Assembly: GCA_905214435.1 (NCBI GenBank)
Contig: CAJMMA010000073.1
Span: 1-6,824 of the forward strand
DNA: 6,824 nt
Source: an uncultured bacterium
GTDB lineage: Bacteria > Actinomycetota > Coriobacteriia > Coriobacteriales > Coriobacteriaceae
Direction of reading: 5' to 3'
In this document: positions 1-6,175 of the stretch, in pieces
Layout of the letters: each line of letters begins with the position of its first letter
Numbering within the stretch: position 1 is the first letter of the stretch
Position numbers and translations under genes: made by a program
Notes under the pieces: generated by a model
Seen by the model: only the letters and a program-made list of their open reading frames with translations
Told to the model about the DNA's origin: nothing
Databases searched by the model: none

Positions 1-86
1 GGTACCCGCATCCACGAGTAGCCTCTACTCTGTTGCCTCTCCCGTGGGCGCCAGGCAAGACGCCCACAAACTAGCCTCTCTTCACG

Positions 87-120
87 AGCCCCGCAGTCCG
101 CTCCGACTGCGGGGCTTTTG
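87..120 (+). terminator. Rho-independent terminator of the upstream unit
   Basis: A perfect 11-bp GC-rich stem (88-98 GCCCCGCAGTC with 105-115 GACTGCGGGGC) closes a 6-base loop and is followed by TTTTG. It should end a + strand transcript coming from left of the window and insulate the regulator from read-through. The U-tract is short, but the stem is very stable. The 24 bases from 111 to 134 match the tail of the operon's own terminator (5994-6017) with one difference. Confidence 0.88.
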
Positions 121-127
121 CTATTCA

Positions 128-306
128 CCTAGTCATTGGGGACAAACCCGGCACTTGGGGACGGTCCTTTCCTGCCGGCAGCTTGGGACAGTCCTTAATA
201 GCCATTGGGGACGTTCTTAAACGACTAGTCAAACAACAACGTTCACAACGACTACTCATTTAAGTCTGTCCCCAATGACTGCCCAATGGCTGGGAAGGCG
301 CATCCC
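128..306. repeat. Composite intergenic repeat, left copy
   Basis: Several blocks recur in the right intergenic region. Bases 148-203 match 6106-6160 with about five substitutions and one single-base gap. Bases 247-282 are identical over 36 bases to 6064-6099, and 257-288 match 6379-6410 with one mismatch. The octamer TTGGGGAC appears at 136, 155 and 205, and inverted at 268. A GGAAGGCGCATCCC motif (293-306) echoes the 62-bp-period units on the right. The arms 203-221 and 258-277 form an imperfect inverted repeat. This looks like a dispersed non-coding repeat family; there is no transposase or coding content. Confidence 0.85.
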
Positions 307-374
307 ACACCGACGCATTGCCTTCGGGCCCTCTCCCCAGGCTCTCCATAGCTCAGCTGGACTCCCCGCAACCT

Positions 375-392
375 GTTCCGAGTTGGCGGAAC
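375..392. promoter_or_regulatory. Dyad GTTCCG-N6-CGGAAC upstream of the regulator
   Basis: This is a perfect 6-bp inverted repeat with a 6-base spacer, 62 bases before the regulator's start codon. A weak possible promoter lies just downstream (TGGAGT at 403-408, 17 bases, TAGACT at 426-431), which would place the dyad immediately upstream of the -35 box. That position would suit an activator or autoregulatory site. The same dyad is not seen in front of the EIIA gene, so it need not be the site for this regulator. A transcribed stem-loop is the other possibility. Confidence 0.3.
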
Positions 393-454
393 GAGCGCGA
401 CGTGGAGTGTCATTCTTTACCGCGTTAGACTAGACGCAGGGAAAGGAGGAGGAC

Positions 455-2350
455 ATGGATGCTCGCGTCAAGCAGCTTGTAAATATGATCGAGGACGCTC
501 AGCCTGTCGCTGTCGCGGTACTTGCCAAGCGTCTCGAGGTAAGCGAGCGCGCCGTGAGAAACTATATCCATCGCGCAAACGACAGCCTTGCAGGGGTTGC
601 ACGCATCGTTGGCAGCAAGGGGCAGTATCGTATCGATGTTGCACGTGCAGATGAGCTTGCTCGCTTGCTAGACGGTGCGGCTCTGGCCCATCCGGGCATT
701 CCTGATACGCGCGATGGCCGTGTGTCCTTCCTTCTTAACGACCTCCTCATGCGGTCCCAGTGGGTGACGATTGAGGAGTATGCGGATTTACTCTACGTTT
801 CGGCGCGGACTCTGTCCAATGACATGCGTCTGGTAGAGCAGAAACTCGCCCAATTTGACTTAACGCTCGAAAAGCGCCCACGCTACGGAATCCGCGTTGC
901 GGGCGGGGAGTCACAACGGCGCCTGTGCCTGGCCTCGCTGGTGAGGCCCGTGTTGCCCGACACCGACGATGCAAAGCTCGCCGAGCGCCTGCGGGCCATC
1001 GCCGCATGTGTGGACGATGCCCTGACGGCCTCGCCCGTCACGGTGAGCTCGCTGGCATCCCGCAATCTCATCATGCATCTTTACATTGCTCTTGGCCGCA
1101 TCGAGCAGGGCTGCTATGTCCCAGCTGCAGAATCGGACGTTCAAAAACTGGAGGGAACGCGCGAATACGCCGCGGCTTTCCAGATTGCCGCAAACATCAA
1201 GGATGCCCTGGGCGTGAGCATGCCCCGAGAAGAGGTTGCCTTTATCGCAATCCATTTGCTCGGTAGGGGCACGGGCGTGCCCGAGAAGGGCTCTGCCGTT
1301 ATCTCGGACGAGATGTGGGAGATTGCTTCCGAGATGGTACGTGCGGTCAACGATGAGTTTAGGTTTGACTTTAGCGGCGATCTTGAACTTCGCATGAACC
1401 TTGCTCGGCATATCGGCCCTCTGGGCTATCGCCTTGAATATCACATGCATATGGATAACCCCATGCTGCCCGATATCAAGACGAGGTTTCCGTTGGCCTA
1501 TTCGATGGCAGCTGGCACCTCGCAGGTGCTCGAGCGTCATTTTGGCAGCCAGCCCTCTGATGAAGAGCTCGGCTACATCGCCATGGCATTTGCCCTGGCC
1601 CTCGAGCAGCAAGCCGACCAGCCGCGTCGCAAGCGCATCCTGATCGTGTGCGCCTCGGGAGCGGGAAGCGCCCGTATGCTCGAGCACCAGTACCGCAAGC
1701 AGTTTGGCATGTATATCGATTCGATTGAGACATGCGATGTCGCCCGCGTGGGAACGTTCGATTTTTCGCACATCGACTACGTGTTCACAACGGTGCCGCT
1801 CAACGTCAAGTTGCCCGTGCCCGTCCGCGAGGCCGATTTCTTCTTGGAGACGAGCGATGTCAACGCTATCCGCAAGGTGCTGAGCGACGACACTGCGCAA
1901 TCGGACTCCGTGAGCTCTTTCTTTAGCCGTGCCCTGTTCTTCAACCGCGTTGAGGCGTCGTCGAAGCAGGCCGTTCTCCGATATCTCTCCGAGCGCGCCG
2001 TCGAGAGCGGCCGTGTCGATGCCCAGTTTGCCCAAGAGGTCGCCGAGCGCGAGAGCGCGAGTGCCACCTCGTTTGGCAATGGGGTAGCCATGCCCCATGG
2101 GATGCATCCCTTGAGCGCCGAGGCCTTTGTTACCGTGGGCCTGCTCGAACATCCCATTCTTTGGGACGAATACGGCCATGAGGTCGATATCGTCTTTATG
2201 GTGTCGTTTGCCCGGTCGGGCGGCGATGAGGCGCGGATCTTGAGCTCACTGCTCGCCGAGATCTTTATGGACCGCCAGGGGGTCGAGCGCCTACGCGAGC
2301 GCCGGTCCTGGCATGAGCTGATGGCGCTTGTGCAAGCGCATACGGCTTAA
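455..2350 (+). CDS. LicR/MtlR-type PTS-regulated transcription activator (HTH-HTH-PRD1-PRD2-EIIB-EIIA)
   Basis: This is a 631-residue cytoplasmic DNA-binding regulator that should control the downstream sugar genes according to PTS phosphorylation. Domains seen: helix-turn-helix 1 at about 17-42; a second HTH at about 104-128; PRD1 at about 190-280 with His208 and His267; PRD2 at about 290-388 with His319; an EIIB-like domain at 394-475 whose P-loop begins at Cys399 (CASGAGSARML); and a mannitol/fructose-type EIIA domain at about 488-630 with active His548 in GVAMPHG. The length and domain order match Bacillus LicR (about 640 residues). There is no CAT RNA-binding domain, so antitermination is unlikely even though automatic annotation may call it a BglG-family antiterminator. 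The start is set by AGGAGG at 444-449, five bases before ATG. Oddity: the second PRD2 histidine position is Ala378. The gene precedes the EIIA gene by 119 bases and is probably transcribed separately. Confidence 0.93.
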   Translation: MDARVKQLVNMIEDAQPVAVAVLAKRLEVSERAVRNYIHRANDSLAGVARIVGSKGQYRIDVARADELARLLDGAALAHPGIPDTRDGRVSFLLNDLLMRSQWVTIEEYADLLYVSARTLSNDMRLVEQKLAQFDLTLEKRPRYGIRVAGGESQRRLCLASLVRPVLPDTDDAKLAERLRAIAACVDDALTASPVTVSSLASRNLIMHLYIALGRIEQGCYVPAAESDVQKLEGTREYAAAFQIAANIKDALGVSMPREEVAFIAIHLLGRGTGVPEKGSAVISDEMWEIASEMVRAVNDEFRFDFSGDLELRMNLARHIGPLGYRLEYHMHMDNPMLPDIKTRFPLAYSMAAGTSQVLERHFGSQPSDEELGYIAMAFALALEQQADQPRRKRILIVCASGAGSARMLEHQYRKQFGMYIDSIETCDVARVGTFDFSHIDYVFTTVPLNVKLPVPVREADFFLETSDVNAIRKVLSDDTAQSDSVSSFFSRALFFNRVEASSKQAVLRYLSERAVESGRVDAQFAQEVAERESASATSFGNGVAMPHGMHPLSAEAFVTVGLLEHPILWDEYGHEVDIVFMVSFARSGGDEARILSSLLAEIFMDRQGVERLRERRSWHELMALVQAHTA

Positions 2351-2469
2351 GACTTCTTTTGTCGATGACCCTGTCAGTCTACCTGCAATAAACCTCGAGG
2401 ATTGCGGGCGGGAGATAGGCGTTTCGAATATTCAAGTACAAACCAAACATCACGGGAGAGGAGACCGTT
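2351..2469 (+). promoter_or_regulatory. Promoter/leader region of the PTS operon
   Basis: This 119-base gap between the regulator and the EIIA gene is the only gap in the cluster large enough for a control region. A possible promoter is TTGCGG at 2402-2407, 18 bases, then GAATAT at 2426-2431, giving a leader of roughly 30 bases. The -35 box is a poor match, as expected for an activator-dependent promoter. No strong terminator separates the regulator from the operon, so read-through from the regulator is also possible. I see no ribonucleic antiterminator (RAT) element overlapping a terminator, which agrees with DNA-level control. Confidence 0.4.
2385..2405. promoter_or_regulatory. Candidate operator with CCTCGAGG core
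   Basis: GCAAT (2385-2389) and ATTGC (2401-2405) form an inverted repeat enclosing the perfect 8-bp palindrome CCTCGAGG (2393-2400). The element ends inside the proposed -35 box, where LicR/MtlR-type activators usually bind (just upstream of or overlapping -35). The arms are not centred exactly on the inner palindrome, which weakens the case. The assignment is inference from position and symmetry only. Confidence 0.28.
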
Positions 2470-2796
2470 ATGGACGATCAGGGAACCGAGATGGTTTCGT
2501 TTCAGCTGGTCGCTGCAGCGGGAGAGGCACGCAGCCTTGCCTTCGAAGCCCTTGAAAAGGCAAAAGCGGGGGATTTTGACGCCGCCGCCAAACTCATGAA
2601 GCAGTCAAAGGATGCGGGAATCAAGGCTCACCACATCCAAACGCAGCTGCTTTCGACTGAGGCAGCGGGCGAGCATCTGTCGGTGGATGTGTTGCTGGTC
2701 CATGCTCAGGACCACCTCATGTGCTCCATGCTTGCTCAGGAGCTCGTGCAGGAGCTGATCTGCCTATATGAGCGCACTGCAACCAAGAACGCCTAG
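2470..2796 (+). CDS. PTS lactose/cellobiose-family EIIA subunit
   Basis: A 108-residue cytoplasmic phosphocarrier that accepts phosphate from HPr and passes it to EIIB. It fits the all-helical, trimeric PTS_IIA lac/cel family in length and motif. The signature VHAQDHLM occupies residues 77-84, with His78 as the phosphorylated residue and Asp81 and His82 beside it. The segment EARSLAFEALEKAKAGDFD (about 19-37) is typical of helix 1. The start is ATG 2470, with GAGGAG at 2458-2463 six bases upstream; Met8 has no comparable site. It is the first gene of the transport operon, 46 bases before EIIB. The family covers lactose, cellobiose, chitobiose and related beta-glucosides, so the sugar cannot be read from this subunit alone. 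Confidence 0.95.
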   Translation: MDDQGTEMVSFQLVAAAGEARSLAFEALEKAKAGDFDAAAKLMKQSKDAGIKAHHIQTQLLSTEAAGEHLSVDVLLVHAQDHLMCSMLAQELVQELICLYERTATKNA

Positions 2797-2828
2797 CGGC
2801 GTGCGGTGACTATCCAACCAATCAATGC

Positions 2829-2842
2829 GAAGGGAATCCCTT
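2829..2842 (+). promoter_or_regulatory. EIIB ribosome binding site within a short palindrome
   Basis: GAAGGGA at 2829-2835 lies seven bases before ATG 2843 and decides the EIIB start. The upstream in-frame ATG at 2825 has no Shine-Dalgarno sequence and would add six residues (MRRESL) in front of the conserved MKILLVC terminus. AAGGG (2830-2834) and CCCTT (2838-2842) are complementary around a 3-base loop, so the site could fold on itself. Such a hairpin is small and probably only modestly stable. Confidence 0.6.
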
Positions 2843-3136
2843 ATGAAGATCCTTCTTGTTTGCGCAGCTGGTCTGTCTACAAGCATTCTGATGAAGAAAC
2901 TCGAGAAATATGCGGAGCAAAACGGCATCGAGCTCGATATCGATGCGGTGGGTATCGGCGAGTATCAGGAGACGTGCGCCAATTATGACGTGCTGCTCTT
3001 GGGGCCGCAGGTGTCCTACCAGCTCAACACCGTCAAGCAGGGGAGCGGTAAGCCGACCGCGGTCATCCCCGCACAGGACTACGGCATGGGCAACGCCGCC
3101 AACGTGCTGGCACTCGCCCAGTCGCTGTTGGGTTAG
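2843..3136 (+). CDS. PTS lactose/cellobiose-family EIIB subunit
   Basis: A 97-residue cytoplasmic phosphocarrier that takes phosphate from EIIA onto a cysteine and hands it to the sugar bound by EIIC. It begins MKILLVCAAGLSTSILMKK: beta strand 1 followed by the P-loop that carries the active Cys7. The middle matches the family pattern (DVLLLGPQVSY near residues 49-59), and the fold should resemble a low-molecular-weight tyrosine phosphatase. The start at 2843 is preferred over ATG 2825 because of the ribosome binding site and because family members start two or three residues before the first strand. The stop TAG (3134-3136) overlaps the EIIC Shine-Dalgarno sequence, suggesting translational coupling. 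Confidence 0.94.
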   Translation: MKILLVCAAGLSTSILMKKLEKYAEQNGIELDIDAVGIGEYQETCANYDVLLLGPQVSYQLNTVKQGSGKPTAVIPAQDYGMGNAANVLALAQSLLG

Positions 3137-3145
3137 GAGGCAACC

Positions 3146-4495
3146 ATGGAAAAGTTCATGACCCTGCTTCAGGAAAAACTGACCCCTATCGCCAATTTCT
3201 GCGGCACCGAGCGCCACTTTGCCTCCATGCAAAAGGGCTTTATGAGCGCGATCAGCTTCATCTTGGTATCTGCCGTCTTTATGATCCTCGCCAACCCGCC
3301 GGTCACGGCCGACCTGGTGGCGCAGGGCGGGTTCTGGTCCGTCTTTGGCCCTTGGCTCGATTTTGCGACGGCCAATAAGCTCACGCTGCTCATCCCCTTC
3401 AATATGACGATGGGCATACTGTCGGTGATCGTGACGTTCGCAATCGCCTATAACCTGGCGGGCACCTACAAGATGCCCAAGCTTAACGCCGGCATGACCT
3501 CGCTGGTGATGTTCCTGATCGCCGCGGCGCCGTCGTCCTACTACCAGCTTGCTGACGAGTCCGTGCTCCAGGCGGTCCCCTGCACCTATCTGGGTGCGCA
3601 GGGCCTGTTTACCGCCATCATCGTTGCCTTGGTCTCCGTCGAGGTCACGCGCTTCTGCCAGACCAAGGGCATCACCATCAAGATGCCCGATGGCGTGCCG
3701 CCGTTTTTGTCCGAAACCTTTGGCGCCATCGTACCTATGCTCGCCAACATCCTCATCTTCTTTGGCGGCAACCTGCTGATCCAGATGATCGATCCCACGC
3801 TGTCCATCCCCTCGGTTATCGAGAAGCTGCTCGCTGCCCCGCTTTCCGTCGCAGTTGACTCTGTGCCCGGCGCACTGCTTATCTGCTTCATGACGCTGCT
3901 GTTTTGGTGCTTTGGCGTCCACGGCAACATGATCGTGATGCCCATCACCGCCCCGGTCACGCTTGCCGCCTTTGCTGCCAACGCCTCGCTCTACGCTGCT
4001 GGGCAGCCGCTTGAGTTCCACCCGGTACTCATGTCGATGGTCATCAACCTCATCGGCGGCACGGGCAATACGTTCTCTTTTGTGGCGCTCTGCGCGTTTA
4101 AGGCAAAGTCGCAGCAGCTCAAGGCATTTGGCAAGGCATCGATCGTGCCGAGCTTCTTCCGTATCTCCGAGCCCGCGATCTTTGGCGCACCCATCATCTT
4201 CAACCCGATCCTCATGATTCCGTTTGTGCTGGGCGGTATGATTTCGGCCCTGCTGTATTGGGGTGCAATCTCACTGGGTCTTGTCTCTAACTTCTACATC
4301 TTGGTGAGCGGCACGTTCCCCATCTTCGTTCAGGGCTTTATCCAGTGCCTCGACCCGCGTATCTGGGTATTTACGATCGTTTTGATCGTGGTCATGGCTG
4401 TGGTCTGGTACCCGTTCTTTAAGGTGTACGACAACCAGCTCCTGGCACAGGAGCAGGAGAACGCCGCGGCAGCTTCTGCCAAGGATACTGAGTAG
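3146..4495 (+). CDS. PTS lactose/cellobiose-family EIIC membrane permease
   Basis: A 449-residue inner-membrane subunit that binds the beta-linked sugar, moves it across the membrane and presents it to phospho-EIIB. Length and motifs fit the stand-alone EIIC of the Lac/Cel/Chb family, with about ten hydrophobic segments (for example 34-50, 83-104, 195-213, 242-258, 293-315, 355-377, 405-422). Landmarks are FGVHGNMIV at 256-264 (His259), GGTGNTF at 304-310, and RISEPAIFGAPIIFNP at 339-354 (Glu342). By analogy with the solved ChbC structure, the His and Glu should contact the sugar at the phosphorylation site. The C-terminus is a short Ala/Glu-rich tail. AGGAGG at 3135-3140 sits five bases before ATG. 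The match is to oligo-beta-glucoside transporters generally; cellobiose is the likely but unproven substrate. Confidence 0.95.
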   Translation: MEKFMTLLQEKLTPIANFCGTERHFASMQKGFMSAISFILVSAVFMILANPPVTADLVAQGGFWSVFGPWLDFATANKLTLLIPFNMTMGILSVIVTFAIAYNLAGTYKMPKLNAGMTSLVMFLIAAAPSSYYQLADESVLQAVPCTYLGAQGLFTAIIVALVSVEVTRFCQTKGITIKMPDGVPPFLSETFGAIVPMLANILIFFGGNLLIQMIDPTLSIPSVIEKLLAAPLSVAVDSVPGALLICFMTLLFWCFGVHGNMIVMPITAPVTLAAFAANASLYAAGQPLEFHPVLMSMVINLIGGTGNTFSFVALCAFKAKSQQLKAFGKASIVPSFFRISEPAIFGAPIIFNPILMIPFVLGGMISALLYWGAISLGLVSNFYILVSGTFPIFVQGFIQCLDPRIWVFTIVLIVVMAVVWYPFFKVYDNQLLAQEQENAAAASAKDTE

Positions 4496-4496
4496 C

Positions 4497-5951
4497 ATGG
4501 GTTACTTTGACAGAACGTCTGCTGCCGGTATGCCCGAGGGCTTTTTGTGGGGCGGCGCGCTCGCTGCCAACCAGGCCGAAGGGGGCTGGAACGAGGGCGG
4601 CCGCGGTATGTCGCACTCCGACCTGATTCCACAGGGTCCCGACCGCTGGGATGTGATGTTTGGCAGGCAAAAGTCCGTGGATGATCCGGACAGGCTGTAT
4701 CCATGCCGTTGGGGCAACGACTTCTTCCATCATTGGCGCGAGGACGTCGAGCTCTTTGCTGAGATGGGCTTTAAGTGCCTGCGTCTTTCAATTTGTTGGA
4801 GCCGTATTTTTCCCACAGGGATGGAGGCCGAGCCCAACGGTGAGGGCTTGGAGTTTTACCGTCAGGTATTCGAGGCGCTGCGCGAGCACGGAATCGAGCC
4901 GCTCGTGACGCTGTCGCACTACGACTATCCGTTGGCTCTGGTCGAGCGTTATGGTGGATGGCAAAGCCGAGAGATGATCGAGCGGTATGCGCACTACGTC
5001 GAGACCGTCGGACGTGCGTACCAGGGCCTCGTGCGTTATTGGCTCACCTTCAACGAGATCAACAGCGTGGCGCTGTCCTATCTCAACGCGGGCGTCACGC
5101 TCGAGGATGAGCGTGACCGTGCAGCCGTGACCGCGGCGTTCTCGCACCATATGTTTATGGCGAGCGCTCGCGCTGTCGAGATCCTGCACAAGATCGATCC
5201 CGCAAACAAGGTGGGTTGCATGATCGCTGCCGGTGCGACCTATCCGTACCGTTGTGCGCCCGAGGACGTATGGCTTGCGTATGAGGAGGACCGCGGCCGC
5301 TACTTCTACACTGACGTGATGGCTGCGGGCGCCTATCCTACTTGGAAGCTGCGTGCGCTCGAGAAAGAGGGTGTTCACGTGCCCTTTGAGCCGGGCGATA
5401 CGGAGTATCTGGCCGAGCATACCGTCGACTTCATTTCGTTCTCGTACTATTGCTCGCGCTTGGTGTGCGCCGATGACCAGGTGATCGCTGAGAAGGCGGA
5501 GGGCAACGTGTTCCCGACGCTGCGCAATCCGTACCTCAAGGATAAAGAGACTGCCTGGAAATGGCAGATCGATGCGCTGGGTTTGCGCGTGACGCTTGCC
5601 GGCTACCACGATCGTTACCATCTTCCGCTCTTTATCGCCGAGAACGGTGTGGGCGGACTCGATGCGCTGGAAGACGGCAAAGTCCACGATGCGTATCATA
5701 TTGATTACCTGCGCAGGCATATTCTTGCGCTACGCGATGCAATTGTCGAGGACGGTGTTGACCTGATGGGATACACGCCGTGGGGCTGTATCGATCTGGT
5801 ATCGGCCTCGACGGGGCAGATGAAGAAGCGCTATGGCTTTGTTTATGTCGATGCCGATGATGCGGGCAAAGGCACGTTCGATCGCTACCGAAAGGACAGC
5901 TTCTGCTGGTATCAAAAGGTCATTGCATCAAATGGCGAGGACTTGAGTTAA
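4497..5951 (+). CDS. GH1 6-phospho-beta-glucosidase
   Basis: A 484-residue cytoplasmic glycoside hydrolase family 1 enzyme of normal length, predicted to cleave phosphorylated beta-glucosides delivered by the adjacent PTS. It has the GH1 start FLWGGALAANQAEGG (16-30), the acid/base Glu187 in TFNEIN, the nucleophile Glu382 in FIAENGVG, and Trp429 near the -1 site. SASTGQMKKRYG (436-447) is the phosphate-binding loop of 6-phospho enzymes (Ser436, Lys444, Tyr446). Ala437 stands where lactose-type 6-phospho-beta-galactosidases carry Trp, which favours a gluco substrate. ATG 4497 begins one base after the EIIC stop. The only Shine-Dalgarno-like sequence is AAGGA at 4481-4485, 11 bases away, so translation is probably coupled to EIIC. 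Met12 is a less likely start. A strong terminator follows 18 bases after the stop. Confidence 0.95.
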   Translation: MGYFDRTSAAGMPEGFLWGGALAANQAEGGWNEGGRGMSHSDLIPQGPDRWDVMFGRQKSVDDPDRLYPCRWGNDFFHHWREDVELFAEMGFKCLRLSICWSRIFPTGMEAEPNGEGLEFYRQVFEALREHGIEPLVTLSHYDYPLALVERYGGWQSREMIERYAHYVETVGRAYQGLVRYWLTFNEINSVALSYLNAGVTLEDERDRAAVTAAFSHHMFMASARAVEILHKIDPANKVGCMIAAGATYPYRCAPEDVWLAYEEDRGRYFYTDVMAAGAYPTWKLRALEKEGVHVPFEPGDTEYLAEHTVDFISFSYYCSRLVCADDQVIAEKAEGNVFPTLRNPYLKDKETAWKWQIDALGLRVTLAGYHDRYHLPLFIAENGVGGLDALEDGKVHDAYHIDYLRRHILALRDAIVEDGVDLMGYTPWGCIDLVSASTGQMKKRYGFVYVDADDAGKGTFDRYRKDSFCWYQKVIASNGEDLS

Positions 5952-5969
5952 CCCTTGCAAGTCTGCTGC

Positions 5970-6003
5970 CCCCCGCGGCCCGTTTCGGCCGCGGGGGCTT
6001 TTG
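5970..6003 (+). terminator. Rho-independent terminator of the PTS operon
   Basis: An 11-bp perfect GC stem (5970-5980 CCCCCGCGGCC with 5987-5997 GGCCGCGGGGG) and a 6-base loop are followed by CTTTTG, 18 bases after the glucosidase stop. It ends the EIIA-EIIB-EIIC-glucosidase transcript. Its 3' flank (5994-6017) repeats the flank of the left terminator (111-134) with a single difference, although the stems themselves are unrelated in sequence. Confidence 0.93.
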
Positions 6004-6041
6004 CTATTTACCTAGTCCCCGATGAGACCCTCATTCTGTGG

Positions 6042-6099
6042 GCAGTCGTTGGGGACAGACTTAAACGACTACTCATTTAAGTCTGTCCCCAATGACTGC
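6042..6099. repeat. Inverted repeat, 24-bp arms, 10-base loop
   Basis: Bases 6042-6065 and 6076-6099 are complementary over 24 positions with one G-T wobble (6048/6093) around the loop CGACTACTCA. Each arm carries the GGGGACAGACTTAAA core seen elsewhere in the intergenic repeats. In RNA from either strand this would be a very long stable stem-loop. It lacks a U-tract, so it is not a classic terminator; a REP-like palindromic unit fits better. Confidence 0.9.
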
Positions 6100-6105
6100 G
6101 GAAAT

Positions 6106-6160
6106 CCGGCACTTGGGGACATTCCTTTTCCGCCGGCAGCTTGGGATAGTCCTTAAAGCC
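6106..6160. repeat. Composite intergenic repeat, right copy
   Basis: This copy matches 148-203, with about five substitutions and one gap over 55-56 bases. It contains CCGGCACTTGGGGAC, GCCGGCAGCTTGGGA and AGTCCTTAA in the same order. As in the left copy, the ends of the first half (CCGGC and GCCGG) are complementary and could pair. It lies immediately after the 24-bp inverted repeat. Confidence 0.88.
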
Positions 6161-6175
6161 CGCATCGATCAACTG

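Larger units (their letters stand above)
1..454. other. Left intergenic region: terminator, composite repeat, regulator leader
   Basis: No gene is supported here. Bases 1-86 probably belong to the 3' end or 3' untranslated part of a + strand unit that lies mostly outside the window. They contain a 7-bp hairpin (44-50 with 61-67, GTGGGCG/CGCCCAC) without a U-tract. A terminator follows at 87-120, then a repeat block from about 128 to 306 that reappears after the operon. From about 307 to 440 the sequence is unique within the window and leads to the regulator; it carries a GTTCCG/CGGAAC dyad at 375-392. One reading frame stays open from the left edge to about 217, but it runs through the terminator and the repeat, so I do not treat it as coding. 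Confidence 0.7.

Noticed and set aside
1..21. Possible last codons of an upstream gene (GTRIHE then TAG)
   Set aside because: The terminator at 87-120 implies an upstream + strand unit, but six codons cannot be told from chance, and another frame ends at 72-74 equally well.
347..412. tRNA-like start TAGCTCAGCTGG
   Set aside because: It resembles a D-arm, but no matching GAGC half, acceptor stem, anticodon stem or T-arm follows. The nearby GTTCCGAG is part of a different dyad.
911..2179. Long open frame (422 residues) antisense to the regulator
   Set aside because: It is a shadow of the high-GC regulator gene, which has complete and correctly ordered domains; the antisense product has no recognisable domain.
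2351..2469. Ribonucleic antiterminator site for a BglG-like protein
   Set aside because: No terminator hairpin with an overlapping RAT-type sequence is seen, and the regulator has DNA-binding HTH domains and no RNA-binding CAT domain.
2825..2842. Upstream ATG for EIIB adding six residues
   Set aside because: No Shine-Dalgarno sequence precedes it, while ATG 2843 has one at proper distance and gives the family's normal N-terminus.
2822..4021. 399-residue open frame antisense to EIIB and EIIC
   Set aside because: It is a shadow frame: His/Asp/Gly-rich composition from reverse-reading hydrophobic codons, lying over two clear PTS genes.
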